From positions 434,001-498,000 of the forward strand of contig NZ_PITQ01000003.1 in assembly GCF_002834385.1 (NCBI RefSeq): a stretch of 64,000 nucleotides of DNA, read 5' to 3'. The position numbers and the translations under genes were made by a program. The notes beneath the pieces are model-generated. The model worked only from the letters and a program-made list of their open reading frames with translations, was not told the DNA's origin and searched no databases. The stretch is from Rahnella sp. AA (lineage in GTDB: Bacteria > Pseudomonadota > Gammaproteobacteria > Enterobacterales > Enterobacteriaceae). This document shows, piece by piece, positions 28,131 to 39,156 of the stretch (the stretch's first letter is position 1; each line of letters starts with the position of its first letter).

Positions 28131-30800
28131 ATGGCTGTAACAAATGTCGCTGAACTAAACGCACTCGTTGCTCGAGTCAAGAAGGCACAGCGCGAATATG
28201 CCAACTTCAGTCAAGAGCAAGTAGATAAGATTTTCGCTGCCGCCGCTTTAGCTGCTGCCGATTCTCGAATTCTGCTGGCAAAACTGGCTGTTGAAGAATC
28301 CGGAATGGGTATCGTCGAAGACAAAGTGATCAAAAACCACTTCGCCTCTGAATATATCTACAATGCTTACAAAGATGAAAAGACCTGTGGCATTCTGGGT
28401 CAGGATGATACTTTCGGTACCATCACTATCGCTGAGCCAATCGGCCTGATCTGCGGTATCGTTCCAACCACCAACCCAACTTCCACTGCGATTTTCAAAG
28501 CGCTTATCAGCCTGAAAACCCGTAACGGCATCATCTTCTCCCCGCACCCACGTGCAAAAAATGCGACCAACAAAGCTGCTGATATCGTGCTGCAAGCCGC
28601 TATCGCTGCAGGTGCACCAAAAGACATCATCGGCTGGATTGATGAACCAAGTGTAGAACTGTCTAACCAATTAATGCATCACCCTGACCTGAACCTGATT
28701 CTGGCAACCGGTGGTCCGGGCATGGTTAAAGCCGCATACAGCTCCGGTAAACCCGCCATCGGTGTAGGTGCAGGTAACACCCCAGTTGTTGTTGACGAAA
28801 CGGCTGACATCAAACGTGTTGTTGCTTCTGTTTTGATGTCTAAAACCTTCGATAACGGCGTAATCTGTGCTTCTGAACAGTCTATTATCGTCGTTGATTC
28901 AGCTTATAACGCAGTTCGTGAACGTTTCGCTTCCCACGGCGGTTACATGCTGCAGGGCAAAGAGCTGAAAGCGGTTTCTGATATCATCCTTAAAAATGGC
29001 GGCCTGAACGCAGCCATCGTAGGTCAGCCAGCAGTGAAAATTGCTGAAATGGCCGGTATCAAAGTTCCTGCTAACACCAAAGTGTTAATCGGCGAAGTCA
29101 GCGTTGTTGACGAATCCGAACCGTTTGCACACGAAAAACTGTCCCCTACCCTGGCAATGTACCGTGCTAAAGATTTCGAAGATGCGGTAAACAAAGCTGA
29201 GAAACTGGTAGAAATGGGCGGTATCGGCCATACCTCTTGCCTGTACACAGACCAGGACAACCAACCAGAACGTGTGAACTATTTTGGCAACAAAATGAAA
29301 ACCGCACGTATCCTGATCAACACCCCTGCTTCACAGGGTGGTATCGGTGACCTGTATAACTTCAAACTTGCCCCTTCTCTGACGCTGGGTTGCGGTTCAT
29401 GGGGTGGTAACTCCATCTCTGAGAACGTCGGCCCTAAACACTTGATCAACAAGAAAACTGTAGCGAAGCGAGCAGAAAACATGTTGTGGCATAAACTTCC
29501 GAAATCAATCTACTTCCGCCGCGGCTCACTGCCAATTGCGTTGGAAGAGGTGGCAACGGATGGAGCGAAACGCGCCTTCATCGTTACCGACCGTTACCTG
29601 TTCAACAATGGCTATGCAGACCAGATTACCAGCGTTCTGAAAGGTCACGGCATTGAAACTGAAGTGTTCTTTGAAGTTGAAGCGGATCCAACACTGAGCA
29701 TCGTTCGTAAAGGTGCTGAGCAAATGAACTCCTTCAAACCGGACGTTATTATCGCTCTGGGTGGTGGTTCCCCGATGGACGCCGCGAAGATCATGTGGGT
29801 TCTGTACGAACATCCGGACACTCAGTTTGAAGATTTGGCGCTACGCTTTATGGATATCCGTAAACGTATCTACAAATTCCCGAAAATGGGCGTGAAAGCA
29901 AAAATGATTGCTATCACCACCACTTCCGGTACAGGTTCTGAAGTCACGCCGTTCGCCGTTGTGACCGACGATGCGACGGGTCAGAAATATCCACTGGCTG
30001 ACTATGCGCTGACACCTGATATGGCTATCGTTGACGCGAACCTGGTCATGAATATGCCGAAATCACTGTGTGCCTTCGGTGGACTTGATGCGGTCACTCA
30101 CGCACTGGAAGCTTACGTTTCTGTACTGGCTAACGAATATTCTGACGGTCAGGCTCTGCAAGCGCTGAAATTGCTGAAAGAAAACCTGCCAGCCAGCTAC
30201 AAAGAAGGTGCTAAAAACCCGGTGGCTCGTGAACGTGTTCACAATGCGGCAACTATCGCGGGTATCGCGTTTGCCAACGCCTTCCTGGGTGTTTGTCACT
30301 CAATGGCTCACAAACTGGGCTCTGAGTTCCACATCCCACACGGCCTTGCTAACGCCATGTTGATTTCTAACGTGATTCGCTACAACGCCAACGATAACCC
30401 AACTAAACAGACTGCTTTCAGTCAGTATGACCGCCCGCAAGCGCGTCGTCGTTACGCAGAAGTCGCTGACCATCTGGGTCTGGGCGCTCCTGGTGACCGT
30501 ACTGCACAGAAAATTGCAAAACTGCTGAACTGGTTGGATGAAATCAAAGCGGAACTGGGCATCCCAACGTCTATCCGTGAAGCTGGCGTTCAGGAAGCAG
30601 ACTTCCTGGCTAAAGTTGATAAGCTTTCTGAAGATGCGTTCGACGACCAGTGTACCGGTGCTAACCCACGTTACCCTCTGATTGCAGAACTGAAACAGAT
30701 TCTGATGGATACCTACTACGGCCGCGAATTCAGCGAAGAAGTTACAGAAGAAGTGGTTGTTGCAGCGCCTAAAGCTGAGAAGAAAACCAGCAAAAAATAA
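28131..30800 (+). CDS. adhE: Bifunctional aldehyde-alcohol dehydrogenase AdhE
   Basis: AdhE reduces acetyl-CoA to acetaldehyde and then ethanol, regenerating NAD during fermentation, and forms long helical filaments (spirosomes). The 889-residue protein has a CoA-acylating aldehyde dehydrogenase half (about 1-440, catalytic Cys in [12 protein letters not shown] near residue 246) and an iron-dependent alcohol dehydrogenase half (about 450-870, with [10 protein letters not shown] for NAD binding and metal-binding His residues in [10 protein letters not shown] and CHSMAHKLG). AGGAGAG lies 6 bp before the ATG. Codon choice looks strongly optimised, fitting high expression. Confidence 0.98.
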   Translation: MAVTNVAELNALVARVKKAQREYANFSQEQVDKIFAAAALAAADSRILLAKLAVEESGMGIVEDKVIKNHFASEYIYNAYKDEKTCGILGQDDTFGTITIAEPIGLICGIVPTTNPTSTAIFKALISLKTRNGIIFSPHPRAKNATNKAADIVLQAAIAAGAPKDIIGWIDEPSVELSNQLMHHPDLNLILATGGPGMVKAAYSSGKPAIGVGAGNTPVVVDETADIKRVVASVLMSKTFDNGVICASEQSIIVVDSAYNAVRERFASHGGYMLQGKELKAVSDIILKNGGLNAAIVGQPAVKIAEMAGIKVPANTKVLIGEVSVVDESEPFAHEKLSPTLAMYRAKDFEDAVNKAEKLVEMGGIGHTSCLYTDQDNQPERVNYFGNKMKTARILINTPASQGGIGDLYNFKLAPSLTLGCGSWGGNSISENVGPKHLINKKTVAKRAENMLWHKLPKSIYFRRGSLPIALEEVATDGAKRAFIVTDRYLFNNGYADQITSVLKGHGIETEVFFEVEADPTLSIVRKGAEQMNSFKPDVIIALGGGSPMDAAKIMWVLYEHPDTQFEDLALRFMDIRKRIYKFPKMGVKAKMIAITTTSGTGSEVTPFAVVTDDATGQKYPLADYALTPDMAIVDANLVMNMPKSLCAFGGLDAVTHALEAYVSVLANEYSDGQALQALKLLKENLPASYKEGAKNPVARERVHNAATIAGIAFANAFLGVCHSMAHKLGSEFHIPHGLANAMLISNVIRYNANDNPTKQTAFSQYDRPQARRRYAEVADHLGLGAPGDRTAQKIAKLLNWLDEIKAELGIPTSIREAGVQEADFLAKVDKLSEDAFDDQCTGANPRYPLIAELKQILMDTYYGREFSEEVTEEVVVAAPKAEKKTSKK

Positions 30801-30820
30801 CTTGCTGAGATTCTGATAGC

Positions 30821-30848
30821 AAAAAACCCGCCGAAAGGCGGGTTTTTT
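30821..30848. terminator. Terminator between adhE and tdk
   Basis: CCCGCC/GGCGGG stem with a GAAA tetraloop, flanked by A and T runs on both sides (30821-30848). It ends adhE and, on the other strand, can end tdk. Confidence 0.9.
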
Positions 30849-30926
30849 ATTTCCGAAAACATACCTCGCCGCACTATTTTTCCGGAGGCGTAGGGGTAGA
30901 TCCGCTTCAGAAGCCCTGTAACGCCC

Positions 30927-31535
30927 TCAGGCAGGCGTTGAGTCATTCTTAATGTTGATAGCGGCCATTGCCTCTTTGTAATGCTTACGGCACACGGAGA
31001 CGTAGCTTTCATCGCCGCCAATCACAACCTGTGCTCCATCGTGCAGCGCTTTACCATTTTCATCCAAACGCAGATTACGGTTTGCCTTGCGCCCGCAATG
31101 GCAGATAGTTTTAAGTTCAACCAGCTTATCCGCCCAGGCCAGTAAATATTCGCTCCCCTCAAAAAGCTCCCCACGAAAATCCGTCCGCAGACCATAACAA
31201 AGCACAGGGACATCCAGCTCGTCCACAACGTCTGTGAGCTGCGATACCTGCGCTTTGGTAAGGAACTGGCACTCATCGATCAGAACGCAGCTCAGACGCT
31301 GTGAACGGTTCTCCTGCTCCACAAGCTTAAAGAGTTCAGTACCTTTATTATAAAGCTCGGCAGGCGATGAAAGGCCGATTCGGGAACTGACTTTGCCGAT
31401 ACCAAAACGGTTGTCTAATTCCGCAGTTAACACCAGCGTGCGCATGCCACGTTCTTGATAATTATATGAAGATTGCAGCAGCGAGGTAGACTTACCGGCA
31501 TTCATCGCCGAGTAATAGAAATAAAGCTGAGCCAT
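30927..31535 (-). CDS. tdk: Thymidine kinase
   Basis: A type II thymidine kinase of 202 residues that salvages thymidine to dTMP. The P-loop SAMNAGKST is at about residues 9-17, the Walker B/DEC region is VLIDECQFL, and the zinc-binding lasso domain has CHCGRKA and later CRKHY. The gene lies between adhE and hns as in E. coli. GGAG is about 7 bp before the start. Confidence 0.97.
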   Translation of the reverse strand: MAQLYFYYSAMNAGKSTSLLQSSYNYQERGMRTLVLTAELDNRFGIGKVSSRIGLSSPAELYNKGTELFKLVEQENRSQRLSCVLIDECQFLTKAQVSQLTDVVDELDVPVLCYGLRTDFRGELFEGSEYLLAWADKLVELKTICHCGRKANRNLRLDENGKALHDGAQVVIGGDESYVSVCRKHYKEAMAAINIKNDSTPA

Positions 31536-32156
31536 GAAGGAGTGATCTCATTATGTATTGGATGGCGTAAATTTTCGGCATGTATTGTACCACAGGGCTT
31601 GCGGACTATAACAATGACTAACTGATTCCTTTATCTGCACGGGGAGATTCATTTTAGTAAAAAAATCACAGAAACTTACAATCAAAAATTATAAAAATAA
31701 CTGATGATTATTCGTTATCACCGCACCCGGCGCACGCCAGAATTGCGTATTTTATATGGCGGCATGACAGATTTATTGATTTGTCTATACATTAAAAAAC
31801 GGGGAAACAGCAAGCCCAGTGCCCAAGTCTTTACATCTGACATCAACATCACAAGTAAGACTTTTCCATATCCTTACATTACTTAACTTCACCTATCCTT
31901 TAATTTGTGAACAATCGCATACTTATAAAACTGCCTGCGTGAAGCCACAATAGACGTCAACAGTGTATTGAAAATAGGGTTATCGCCCACAGATAAATAG
32001 TGTGAACTGACCTGCCTATATTTTTTCATGCAGAAACATTATTTGCATTAAATGCGTAAATTAAGGTCAGGCAAACAAATTGGCTATTGCAGAATACAGA
32101 AGAGCATTCTATTATTAGCCAAACGCCCCCCACCAATATAATTTGAGACTAGTATA
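31536..32156. other. AT-rich region between tdk and hns
   Basis: About 620 bp, strongly AT-rich, between divergent tdk and hns. It holds the hns promoter (see 32087-32115). A 60-codon open frame at 31704-31886 has no ribosome site and no family resemblance and is not called. AT-rich, probably curved DNA here suits H-NS autoregulation, known in E. coli. Confidence 0.6.
32087..32115 (+). promoter_or_regulatory. Likely hns promoter
   Basis: TTGCAG (32087-32092), 17-bp spacer, TATTAT (32110-32115). A start near 32121 would give a leader of about 36 nt, as in E. coli hns. Confidence 0.6.
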
Positions 32157-32564
32157 ATGAGCGAAGCATTAAAGATTCTGAACAACATCCGTACTCTGCG
32201 CGCACAAGCAAGAGAATGCACTCTGGAAACTCTGGAAGAGATGCTGGAAAAATTAGAAGTTGTTGTGAACGAGCGTCGCGAAGAAGATTCTCAGGCAGCT
32301 GCTGAGATTGAAGAGCGTACTCGTAAACTGCAACAATATCGTGAAATGCTGATTGCTGACGGTATTGACCCTAACGAATTGCTGCAAACTATGGCTGCTA
32401 CTAAAGCCACTGGTAAAGCAAAACGTGCAGCACGCCCTGCTAAATACAAATACATCGATGAGAACGGCGAAAACAAAACCTGGACTGGCCAGGGCCGTAC
32501 TCCAGCGGTAATCAAAAAAGCAATCGAAGAGCAAGGCAAATCACTGAACGATTTCCTGCTGTAA
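32157..32564 (+). CDS. hns: DNA-binding transcriptional regulator H-NS
   Basis: The 135-residue nucleoid protein that coats and silences AT-rich and acquired DNA. Residues 1-65 form the coiled-coil oligomerisation part ([21 protein letters not shown]), followed by a linker and the C-terminal DNA-binding domain with TWTGQGRTP (about residues 109-117), the AT-hook-like loop that enters the minor groove. The ribosome site before ATG is weak, as in E. coli. The accessory block at the right of this window would be a natural target. Confidence 0.98.
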   Translation: MSEALKILNNIRTLRAQARECTLETLEEMLEKLEVVVNERREEDSQAAAEIEERTRKLQQYREMLIADGIDPNELLQTMAATKATGKAKRAARPAKYKYIDENGENKTWTGQGRTPAVIKKAIEEQGKSLNDFLL

Positions 32565-32596
32565 TTGCCCTTATTAACTTAAATGTTAATATTAAG

Positions 32597-32622
32597 AAAC
32601 CCATCATAACGATGGGTTTTTT
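32597..32622 (+). terminator. hns terminator
   Basis: A 9-bp perfect stem (32597-32605 with 32611-32619), ATAAC loop, long T run after it, 32 bp downstream of hns. Confidence 0.88.
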
Positions 32623-32774
32623 GTTTTTTTAGTGCTCAGTAAATACCTTGCCTGATACAAAACCCTGTTAAGAAACATCTCATAAAGTGTTATCTATAAC
32701 TATCTATAAGATTTAGCTGATTCAATAAAAAAGACTGCACCAGGCAGCCTTTAAGAAAAGCTCACGGGTTCACA

Positions 32775-33782
32775 TTACACCTGATAAAAGCCCCGATACC
32801 AGTCAACGAAGTTCTGTACACCCTGTTCAACAGACGTTTCAGGTTTAAAACCAATGGCATGGTATAGCGGCAACGTATCTGCGCTGGTTTCATGTACATC
32901 ACCAGGCTGCATTGGCAACATATTCTTACCGGCTTCAATGCCTAATGCTTTTTCTAAGGCGCTGATATATGTCATTAGCTTAACCGGGTTGCTGTTGCCG
33001 ATATTATAAACGCAATAAGGCGCGGAACTGCCAGCAGCAGAACCTTCTTCAACCGTCCATCCGGCATCAGGCTGTGGAATAACATTTTGCAAACGAACGA
33101 CGGCTTCAGCTATATCATCGATATAAGTAAAGTCGCGGCACATTTCACCGTGGTTATAAACATCAATATTCTGACCCGCAATCATCGCCTTAGTAAACTT
33201 AAACAAGGCCATATCAGGACGCCCCCACGGGCCATATACGGTAAAGAAACGTAACCCGGTGGTGGGAAGTCGATAAAGATGCGAATAGGTGTGAGCCATT
33301 AATTCGTTGGCTTTTTTCGTCGCAGCATAAAGCGAGACAGGATGATCAACAGAATCATCCGTTGAAAAAGGCTGTTTTTTGTTCAAGCCATAAACAGAAC
33401 TGGAAGAAGCATAAAGCAAGTGCCCCACTTTATTATTGCGGCATCCTTCAAGCACGTTCACAAACCCGATGAGGTTGGAATCAGCATAAGCCAAAGGATT
33501 TTCGATTGAATATCGGACACCGGCCTGCGCAGCCAGGTGGATTACACGTTCAAAACGTTGTTCCGCAAACAATGCCGCCATGCCTTCACGGTCAGCTAAA
33601 TCCAGCTTAATAAATTCAAAGCCATCTTTATTTTCCAACTGGGCAAGACGAGCAAGTTTCAGGTTGACGTCATAATAGTCATTCAGATTATCAAGACCGA
33701 CAACTGAATGGCCTGCCGCCAGCAAACGTTGTGACACATAGAACCCAATAAAACCCGCAGCGCCGGTTACCAGATATTTCAT
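32775..33782 (-). CDS. UDP-glucuronate 4-epimerase (NAD-dependent epimerase)
   Basis: A 335-residue short-chain dehydrogenase of the extended type, converting UDP-glucuronate to UDP-galacturonate for surface polysaccharides. The NAD loop is TGAAGFIG (residues 6-13), the catalytic pair is Tyr152/Lys156 in SLYAATKKANE, and FFTVYGPWGRPDMAL and MLPMQPGDV are typical of UDP-glucuronate 4-epimerases (known as Uge, LpsL or Cap1J in various species). It follows ugd by 9 bp, so the substrate is made by its operon partner. Exact substrate is inferred from family motifs and context. Confidence 0.88.
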   Translation of the reverse strand: MKYLVTGAAGFIGFYVSQRLLAAGHSVVGLDNLNDYYDVNLKLARLAQLENKDGFEFIKLDLADREGMAALFAEQRFERVIHLAAQAGVRYSIENPLAYADSNLIGFVNVLEGCRNNKVGHLLYASSSSVYGLNKKQPFSTDDSVDHPVSLYAATKKANELMAHTYSHLYRLPTTGLRFFTVYGPWGRPDMALFKFTKAMIAGQNIDVYNHGEMCRDFTYIDDIAEAVVRLQNVIPQPDAGWTVEEGSAAGSSAPYCVYNIGNSNPVKLMTYISALEKALGIEAGKNMLPMQPGDVHETSADTLPLYHAIGFKPETSVEQGVQNFVDWYRGFYQV

Positions 33783-33791
33783 GAAATCTCC

Positions 33792-35135
33792 TTACAGAAC
33801 CGGATTGATTGATGCACCACGGCCAATACCGTAGTAAGTAAATCCGCGTTTCTCCAAACGTTCAGGATCGAATAAGTTTCGACCATCAAAAATAACCGGC
33901 GCTTTTAATGCTTTTTTGATTACATCAAAATCAGGGGCACGGAAATTTTGCCATTCGGTACAAATAATCAACGCATCTGCGTTGTGCAATGCAGACTCTT
34001 TGGTGCCCATTAATTCCAGATCGTCACGGTGTCCATAAATTCGCTGGGTTTCATTCATGGCTTCCGGATCGTACGCTTTGATTTTCGCACCTGCGGCCCA
34101 TAGCTGTTCCATTAAGACACGGCTGGATGCTTCACGCATATCATCCGTATTAGGTTTAAACGACAGTCCCCAGAGTGCGAAAGTTTTCCCTTCCAGATTA
34201 TCGCCAAAATGGCGCTGGATGAATGCAGGCAATTTATATTTTTGCTGGTAATTCACTTGCTCTACGGCCTGCAACAGCTTCGGCTGATACCCGATGTGTT
34301 CAGCAGTGCGAATCAGCGCCTGCACATCTTTCGGGAAACAGGAACCGCCATAACCACAACCAGGGTAAATAAAGTGATAACCAATACGTGAATCTGAGCC
34401 GATCCCCTGGCGCACTTTCTCGATATCAGCACCCAGCAGTTCCGCCAGATTTGACATTTCATTCATAAAACTGATTTTTGTCGCAAGCATACAGTTTGCA
34501 GCGTATTTGGTTAGCTCAGCACTGCGGATATCCATCAGGATCATGCGATCATGATTACGGTTGAAGGGCTCATAAAGCTCGCGGATCGGATCAATAGCGT
34601 CCGGATTATCCGTACCGATAACAATACGCTCAGGTCGCATGCAGTCAGCAACTGCAGCGCCCTCTTTAAGAAATTCAGGGTTAGAAATCACATCAAAAGT
34701 GATATCAACACCGCGCTCTTGCAGTTTTTCGGTCATCACTGCGCGGACTTTATCAGCAGTACCGACGGGCACTGTTGATTTATCGATAACGACTTTGGGT
34801 TCTGTCATATGCTCTGCAATCGTGCGGGCAACGGCAGTGACATATTTAAGGTCAGCAGAACCATCTTCATCCGGCGGGGTGCCCACAGCGATGAACTGAA
34901 CGGTGGCATGCGCCACGCCATCAGCAGCATTGGTACTGAACAGCAGACGCCCGGCTTCATAGTTACGCTGGACCAGAGGAGTGAGGCCTGGTTCAAAAAT
35001 GGGGATCTGCCCGTTCTTCAGGTTTTCGACCTTTTTTGCATCAACATCGATACACAAGACTTCGTGCCCGACTTCTGCAAGGACCGCCGCCTGAACAAGT
35101 CCGACGTAACCGATACCAAAAACTGTTACTTTCAT
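33792..35135 (-). CDS. ugd: UDP-glucose 6-dehydrogenase
   Basis: Ugd oxidises UDP-glucose twice to UDP-glucuronate with NAD. The 447-residue protein has the Rossmann motif GIGYVG (residues 7-12), the SNPEFLKEG signature, and the catalytic Cys266 in [15 protein letters not shown]-glucuronate feeds capsule, colanic-type polymers and aminoarabinose synthesis. Here it sits at the place where E. coli carries galU, upstream of the epimerase gene. An RcsAB-like palindrome lies about 110 bp upstream. Confidence 0.95.
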   Translation of the reverse strand: MKVTVFGIGYVGLVQAAVLAEVGHEVLCIDVDAKKVENLKNGQIPIFEPGLTPLVQRNYEAGRLLFSTNAADGVAHATVQFIAVGTPPDEDGSADLKYVTAVARTIAEHMTEPKVVIDKSTVPVGTADKVRAVMTEKLQERGVDITFDVISNPEFLKEGAAVADCMRPERIVIGTDNPDAIDPIRELYEPFNRNHDRMILMDIRSAELTKYAANCMLATKISFMNEMSNLAELLGADIEKVRQGIGSDSRIGYHFIYPGCGYGGSCFPKDVQALIRTAEHIGYQPKLLQAVEQVNYQQKYKLPAFIQRHFGDNLEGKTFALWGLSFKPNTDDMREASSRVLMEQLWAAGAKIKAYDPEAMNETQRIYGHRDDLELMGTKESALHNADALIICTEWQNFRAPDFDVIKKALKAPVIFDGRNLFDPERLEKRGFTYYGIGRGASINPVL

Positions 35136-35245
35136 CAGCGAATTCCTATTTGTTATTTTTTAACAGCGTAAAATAGACAGCCAAAATTCCGGTACGCATT
35201 ATACCAGCTTCAACCATAAGTGCGCCTGCAAAGGCATATTTTGCA

Positions 35246-35259
35246 TAAGATACGTCTTA
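35246..35259. promoter_or_regulatory. RcsAB-like box upstream of ugd
   Basis: TAAGATACGTCTTA is a perfect 5-bp inverted repeat with 4-bp spacer and resembles the RcsAB box (TAAGAATATTCCTA) at its outer positions. It is about 110 bp before ugd, a known Rcs target in E. coli. Assignment is by pattern only. Confidence 0.5.
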
Positions 35260-35349
35260 GATGAATGAAATTAAACGGGAAGACAAAATAGCGTGCGGAA
35301 AAAATGCTCAATATTATTAAGGTATTATTCTACATAGCGTTAAATTTGT

Positions 35350-36363
35350 TCACTCAACCGACAGCATTAACCTCAGACGCCCACCCGATCCCCATACCTG
35401 ACACTGCCAGGCTTCGCATTTCTGGCTGATTTGATTAGAGTAAGTCGCGCCCGTTGTGCCCAAAGGGACGCCGTTACTGAGCTGGATCATATTGATTCCG
35501 GTATTGACGTTAGCATGCAATCCCGCAGAAACCAGAATGAGGTTTTTGTATTCGGCATGATAATAACCCAGCAGCAGGGGGAACTGCCCGGCCAGGCCAG
35601 CTTGTTTAAATAAATGATTAACTTGTTTAAGCAACGTAGACATTTGCGGCAGGCGTTGATGTTGATCGCTTAAATGCTCACGTAATAAGCTGTTAAAAAT
35701 AGCGCGCAGTAATAACGCGGCCAGAACCCCATTCTCGCTGGCACGGGTGACATCAAGGCAGTAAAAACCGAGATCTTTTGATGAAAGAGCCGCGATATCC
35801 AGCACTAACCCCGGATTTTCTGCCGTCGTCAGTTGCCGGTAATTAATGCGGCAATGGGCGAGTGTTTGCTGGACGGGAGGCTGCAGCTCCTGCAGCAGAC
35901 GTTGCGCCTCGTTAGGATTACGGCACAGTGCCTCCCAGTCCTGAACCAGCGAACTTTCCTCCATAGCCTGAGAAGAAAAAAGCTTTGGATAGAGGGACGA
36001 CAGCAATGCCTCGCGCAACCGCTGAAGATCGGTAATCGGTTTGAGCAAAACATCCTCTACGCCAAGGCGCAGCATCGAAGCAACGTCGGTCATTTTATCT
36101 GTAGCAGAAATCACCAAAACCGGGATTTTATTGCCCTGCAACCTCAGATTTTCGACAAATTCCATCCCGCCCATTTCAGGCATAGCCAAATCACAGAGGA
36201 TCAAATCAGGGGGATAGTCTTCGACCAGAGACAAGGCCTCAAGACCGTTTTCGGCTTCAGTAAACGTTGCGCCCAGGGAACTTACATAGCCAGCAAGGAT
36301 GGATCGGAAAACCGCTTCGTCTTCAACGATAAGGATATGCTTGCTTGTAAGTGGCTTGTCCAT
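35350..36363 (-). CDS. rssB: Regulator of RpoS, RssB
   Basis: RssB is the adaptor that presents the stationary-phase sigma factor RpoS to the ClpXP protease. The 337-residue protein has an N-terminal receiver domain with the phosphoacceptor Asp58 (LILCDLAMPEMGG) and a C-terminal domain of inactive PP2C type. Length equals the E. coli protein. It follows rssA by about 100 bp in the same direction, the usual rssAB order. Confidence 0.94.
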   Translation of the reverse strand: MDKPLTSKHILIVEDEAVFRSILAGYVSSLGATFTEAENGLEALSLVEDYPPDLILCDLAMPEMGGMEFVENLRLQGNKIPVLVISATDKMTDVASMLRLGVEDVLLKPITDLQRLREALLSSLYPKLFSSQAMEESSLVQDWEALCRNPNEAQRLLQELQPPVQQTLAHCRINYRQLTTAENPGLVLDIAALSSKDLGFYCLDVTRASENGVLAALLLRAIFNSLLREHLSDQHQRLPQMSTLLKQVNHLFKQAGLAGQFPLLLGYYHAEYKNLILVSAGLHANVNTGINMIQLSNGVPLGTTGATYSNQISQKCEAWQCQVWGSGGRLRLMLSVE

Positions 36364-36459
36364 CAGGGTCCCCCAGAATTTCTTATTCTAATAGTGGCTC
36401 ATAAAGCCTGTTTTTGCTTGGCAGAATTGTCAGATTCCACCAAACACGTTTTAACCCGT

Positions 36460-37371
36460 TCAGAACTGTCTATTTTTTATCAGGGGCAGCAACTGTTCTC
36501 TCTGTTTTTCAACCGCAAGCCGCCCGGCCTCAATGGCTTCTTCTGCCCGGTGGAAATCCAGCGTTGAAATTTGCGGGCAATAAGGCTGGATCAGCACATC
36601 CGGCGGATCTCCCGCCATGCGGTTACGTTTCAGACGATTCTCCAGTACCTGAATTGAGGTCGACATAATTTCCATCGCCGAAGGACTCACATTCGGTTTC
36701 CTGGAATTTGGCCTGGTTAAACGCTGGCGAATTCTGTCACGCCAGCTCAGCTCTTTCTCAGTATCCAGTGCTTCGCCGGTAGGTTGTACGGTCAGTAGAT
36801 CCTGCTGCATCAGATGTGCGTCATGCTGCAAATCGACGGCAATCACGATATCCGCCCCTAATGCACGCGTCAGCGAGACGGGCACCGGATTCACCACGGC
36901 GCCATCAACCAGCCAGTAACCATTGTGCCAGACCGGAGCCAGCAGGCCGGGCATGCTACAGGACGCACGCACTGCCTCGGGCAAATCGCCTTCGGTCAGC
37001 CACAGCTCGCGCCCGGTGCTCAGGTTAGTCGCCACCGCGCCGAATTTTTTCGAGCACTTCTCAAAATCAGTGATGCGAATAATCTGCCCGACGGCATTAA
37101 ACACCCGTTCGCCGCGCAACAGGCCGCCGCGTTTCCAGGAAAAATCCATCAGGCGCAAAACGTCCCAGTAACTGAACGAACGTACCCAGTTTTCCATCGA
37201 CGGCAACCGGCCACTGACGTACGCCGCCCCCACCAGCGCACCGACGGAACATCCGGCCACCACATCGACCTCAATATCCATGTCTTTCAGGGCATTAATT
37301 ACGCCAATATGTGCCCACCCTTTCGCCGCACCCGATCCCAGGGCAAGGCCAATGGTGACTTTTCTGCTCAT
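36460..37371 (-). CDS. rssA: Patatin-like phospholipase RssA
   Basis: A 303-residue patatin-family protein. The oxyanion loop GSGAAKGWAHIG, the nucleophile elbow GCSVG (Ser42) and the partner Asp in VDGAVVNPVP make the Ser-Asp dyad, so the hydrolase site looks intact. RssA forms the operon with rssB; its lipid substrate is not established. Divergent from ychJ. Confidence 0.93.
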   Translation of the reverse strand: MSRKVTIGLALGSGAAKGWAHIGVINALKDMDIEVDVVAGCSVGALVGAAYVSGRLPSMENWVRSFSYWDVLRLMDFSWKRGGLLRGERVFNAVGQIIRITDFEKCSKKFGAVATNLSTGRELWLTEGDLPEAVRASCSMPGLLAPVWHNGYWLVDGAVVNPVPVSLTRALGADIVIAVDLQHDAHLMQQDLLTVQPTGEALDTEKELSWRDRIRQRLTRPNSRKPNVSPSAMEIMSTSIQVLENRLKRNRMAGDPPDVLIQPYCPQISTLDFHRAEEAIEAGRLAVEKQREQLLPLIKNRQF

Positions 37372-37509
37372 CTGATGACCTTAATATTGCACATCGCGTT
37401 AGAATGGGCCGGGAAGCGCGTTGTCACCCGGCAAGTTTGTTAGGTAACATATCACTTTGGTGCATTCAATAGCGCAACCTGCGCACCGGCAGCCGATTCA
37501 GGAGTTCCC

Positions 37510-37974
37510 GTGTCACAACTTTGCCCTTGTTGCAGCAACCTTTCTTATGAAGAGTGCTGCCAGCCATACCTTTCTGAGACCAAAGTGGCGCCCACTCCGT
37601 CTGCCTTAATGCGTTCGCGATACACGGCATATGCCCTGAAAAATGCGAGTTATCTGATCGCCACCTGGCACCCGGACTGTCAGCCCGAACAATGGCGCGG
37701 CAGTTTACAGGAAGGCTTCGCGAATACGCACTGGCAAGGATTGCAGGTTATTGCATCGCAGGACGGACGTGATGCCGGCGAAGGCTTTGTCGAGTTTGCA
37801 GCACGTTTCACCGAGCCCGGTGATGAGAAAATTCATCTCATCCATGAACGCTCGCGATTTCTTCGTTTGAAAGATCGCTGGTACTATATCGACGGAATTA
37901 AACCGCAGACAGGCCGCAATGACGCCTGCCCGTGCGGATCGGGTAAAAAATATAAGAAGTGCTGCGGTAAATAA
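37510..37974 (+). CDS. ychJ: YchJ family SEC-C motif protein
   Basis: A 154-residue protein with two SEC-C zinc motifs, one at each end: [13 protein letters not shown] at the N-terminus and [13 protein letters not shown] at the C-terminus, flanking an NTF2-like middle domain. The C-terminal motif is the same type that SecA uses to bind SecB and zinc. The start is GTG at 37510, with AGGAG about 6 bp upstream. Function unknown. Between rssA and purU as in E. coli. Confidence 0.92.
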   Translation: MSQLCPCCSNLSYEECCQPYLSETKVAPTPSALMRSRYTAYALKNASYLIATWHPDCQPEQWRGSLQEGFANTHWQGLQVIASQDGRDAGEGFVEFAARFTEPGDEKIHLIHERSRFLRLKDRWYYIDGIKPQTGRNDACPCGSGKKYKKCCGK

Positions 37975-38020
37975 ACCGGCTGCTTAATTAATACGAGAAT
38001 TCGACAGGATCCACACCCTC

Positions 38021-38869
38021 ATGCCGCAACAGAACGTACAAACTAAGGTGTTACGCACCATTTGCCCTGACGCAAAAGGTCTGATCGCCAAAATCACCAA
38101 CATTTGCTACAAACACGAACTCAACATCGTGCAAAACAACGAATTTGTGGATCACCGCACCGGGCGCTTCTTCATGCGTACCGAGCTGGAAGGGATCTTC
38201 AACGACAACACGCTGCTGGCCGATCTGGACAGTGCGCTGCCTGCCGGTTCAGTGCGTGAACTCAACAGCACCGGGCGTCGCCGCATCGTGATTCTGGTCA
38301 CCAAAGAAGCGCACTGCCTTGGCGACTTGCTGATGAAAGCCGCTTACGGCGGTCTGGATGTGGAAATTGCCGCCGTTATCGGTAACCACGATACGCTGCA
38401 AACACTGGTTGAACGTTTTGATATTCCGTTCCATCTGGTCAGCCACGATGGCCTGACCCGCGAACAGCATGACAGCGCCATGATTGCGCAAATCGACCAG
38501 TACCAGCCTGATTATGTGGTGCTGGCGAAATACATGCGCGTCCTCACGCCAGGTTTTGTCCAGCATTACCCGCATCAGGTGATCAACATTCACCACTCGT
38601 TCCTGCCGGCCTTTATCGGCGCACGTCCGTATCATCAGGCTTACGAACGTGGCGTGAAACTGATTGGTGCCACGGCGCACTACGTTAATGACAATCTGGA
38701 CGAAGGTCCGATCATCATGCAGGACGTTATCAACGTCGATCACACCTATACCGCTGAAGATATGATGCGTGCAGGCCGTGACGTTGAGAAAAATGTGCTC
38801 AGCCGCGCGTTATACCGCGTGCTGGCACAGCGCGTATTTGTTTACGGTAACCGCACCGTTATTCTGTAA
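38021..38869 (+). CDS. purU: Formyltetrahydrofolate deformylase PurU
   Basis: PurU hydrolyses 10-formyltetrahydrofolate to formate and tetrahydrofolate, supplying formate for PurT and balancing one-carbon pools. The 282-residue protein has an N-terminal ACT domain (about 8-85) and a formyltransferase domain with the conserved INIHHSFLPAF (catalytic His) and DNLDEGPII (catalytic Asp). Length matches E. coli closely. Confidence 0.96.
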   Translation: MPQQNVQTKVLRTICPDAKGLIAKITNICYKHELNIVQNNEFVDHRTGRFFMRTELEGIFNDNTLLADLDSALPAGSVRELNSTGRRRIVILVTKEAHCLGDLLMKAAYGGLDVEIAAVIGNHDTLQTLVERFDIPFHLVSHDGLTREQHDSAMIAQIDQYQPDYVVLAKYMRVLTPGFVQHYPHQVINIHHSFLPAFIGARPYHQAYERGVKLIGATAHYVNDNLDEGPIIMQDVINVDHTYTAEDMMRAGRDVEKNVLSRALYRVLAQRVFVYGNRTVIL

Positions 38870-38881
38870 CCCGCGCGCCTG

Positions 38882-38910
38882 ACGGTGCTTTTCGCTCAGA
38901 GAAGCACCGT
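38882..38910 (+). terminator. Hairpin after purU
   Basis: A 9-bp stem (38882-38890 with 38902-38910), 13 bp after the purU stop, without a following T run. Likely the end structure of the purU transcript. Confidence 0.5.
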
Positions 38911-38956
38911 TAAGGGCAAAAAAACCGCAAACGAACTTTTTTATCGCTTTCAGCGC

Positions 38957-38991
38957 TTTACACATCCGTTTCATTTGGTATTATGCGCCCC
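38957..38991 (+). promoter_or_regulatory. tRNA-Tyr promoter with stringent discriminator
   Basis: TTTACA (38957-38962), 16-bp spacer, TATTAT (38979-38984), then the GC-rich GCGCCCC (38985-38991). The layout is that of the E. coli tyrT promoter, whose GC-rich discriminator makes it sensitive to ppGpp. Confidence 0.85.
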
Positions 38992-39071
38992 GTTCGCAGC
39001 TAACCGCTGTAACGAGAAATCATCCATGTAGCGCATGATGATTTTAAAAGAGTAAAGACCACGAAAATTGT

Positions 39072-39155
<84 letters not shown>

Positions 39156-39156
<1 letters not shown>

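Noticed and set aside
31704-31886. 60-codon open frame between tdk and hns
   Set aside because: No ribosome site, no family resemblance, and it lies in AT-rich DNA that is better read as the hns control region.
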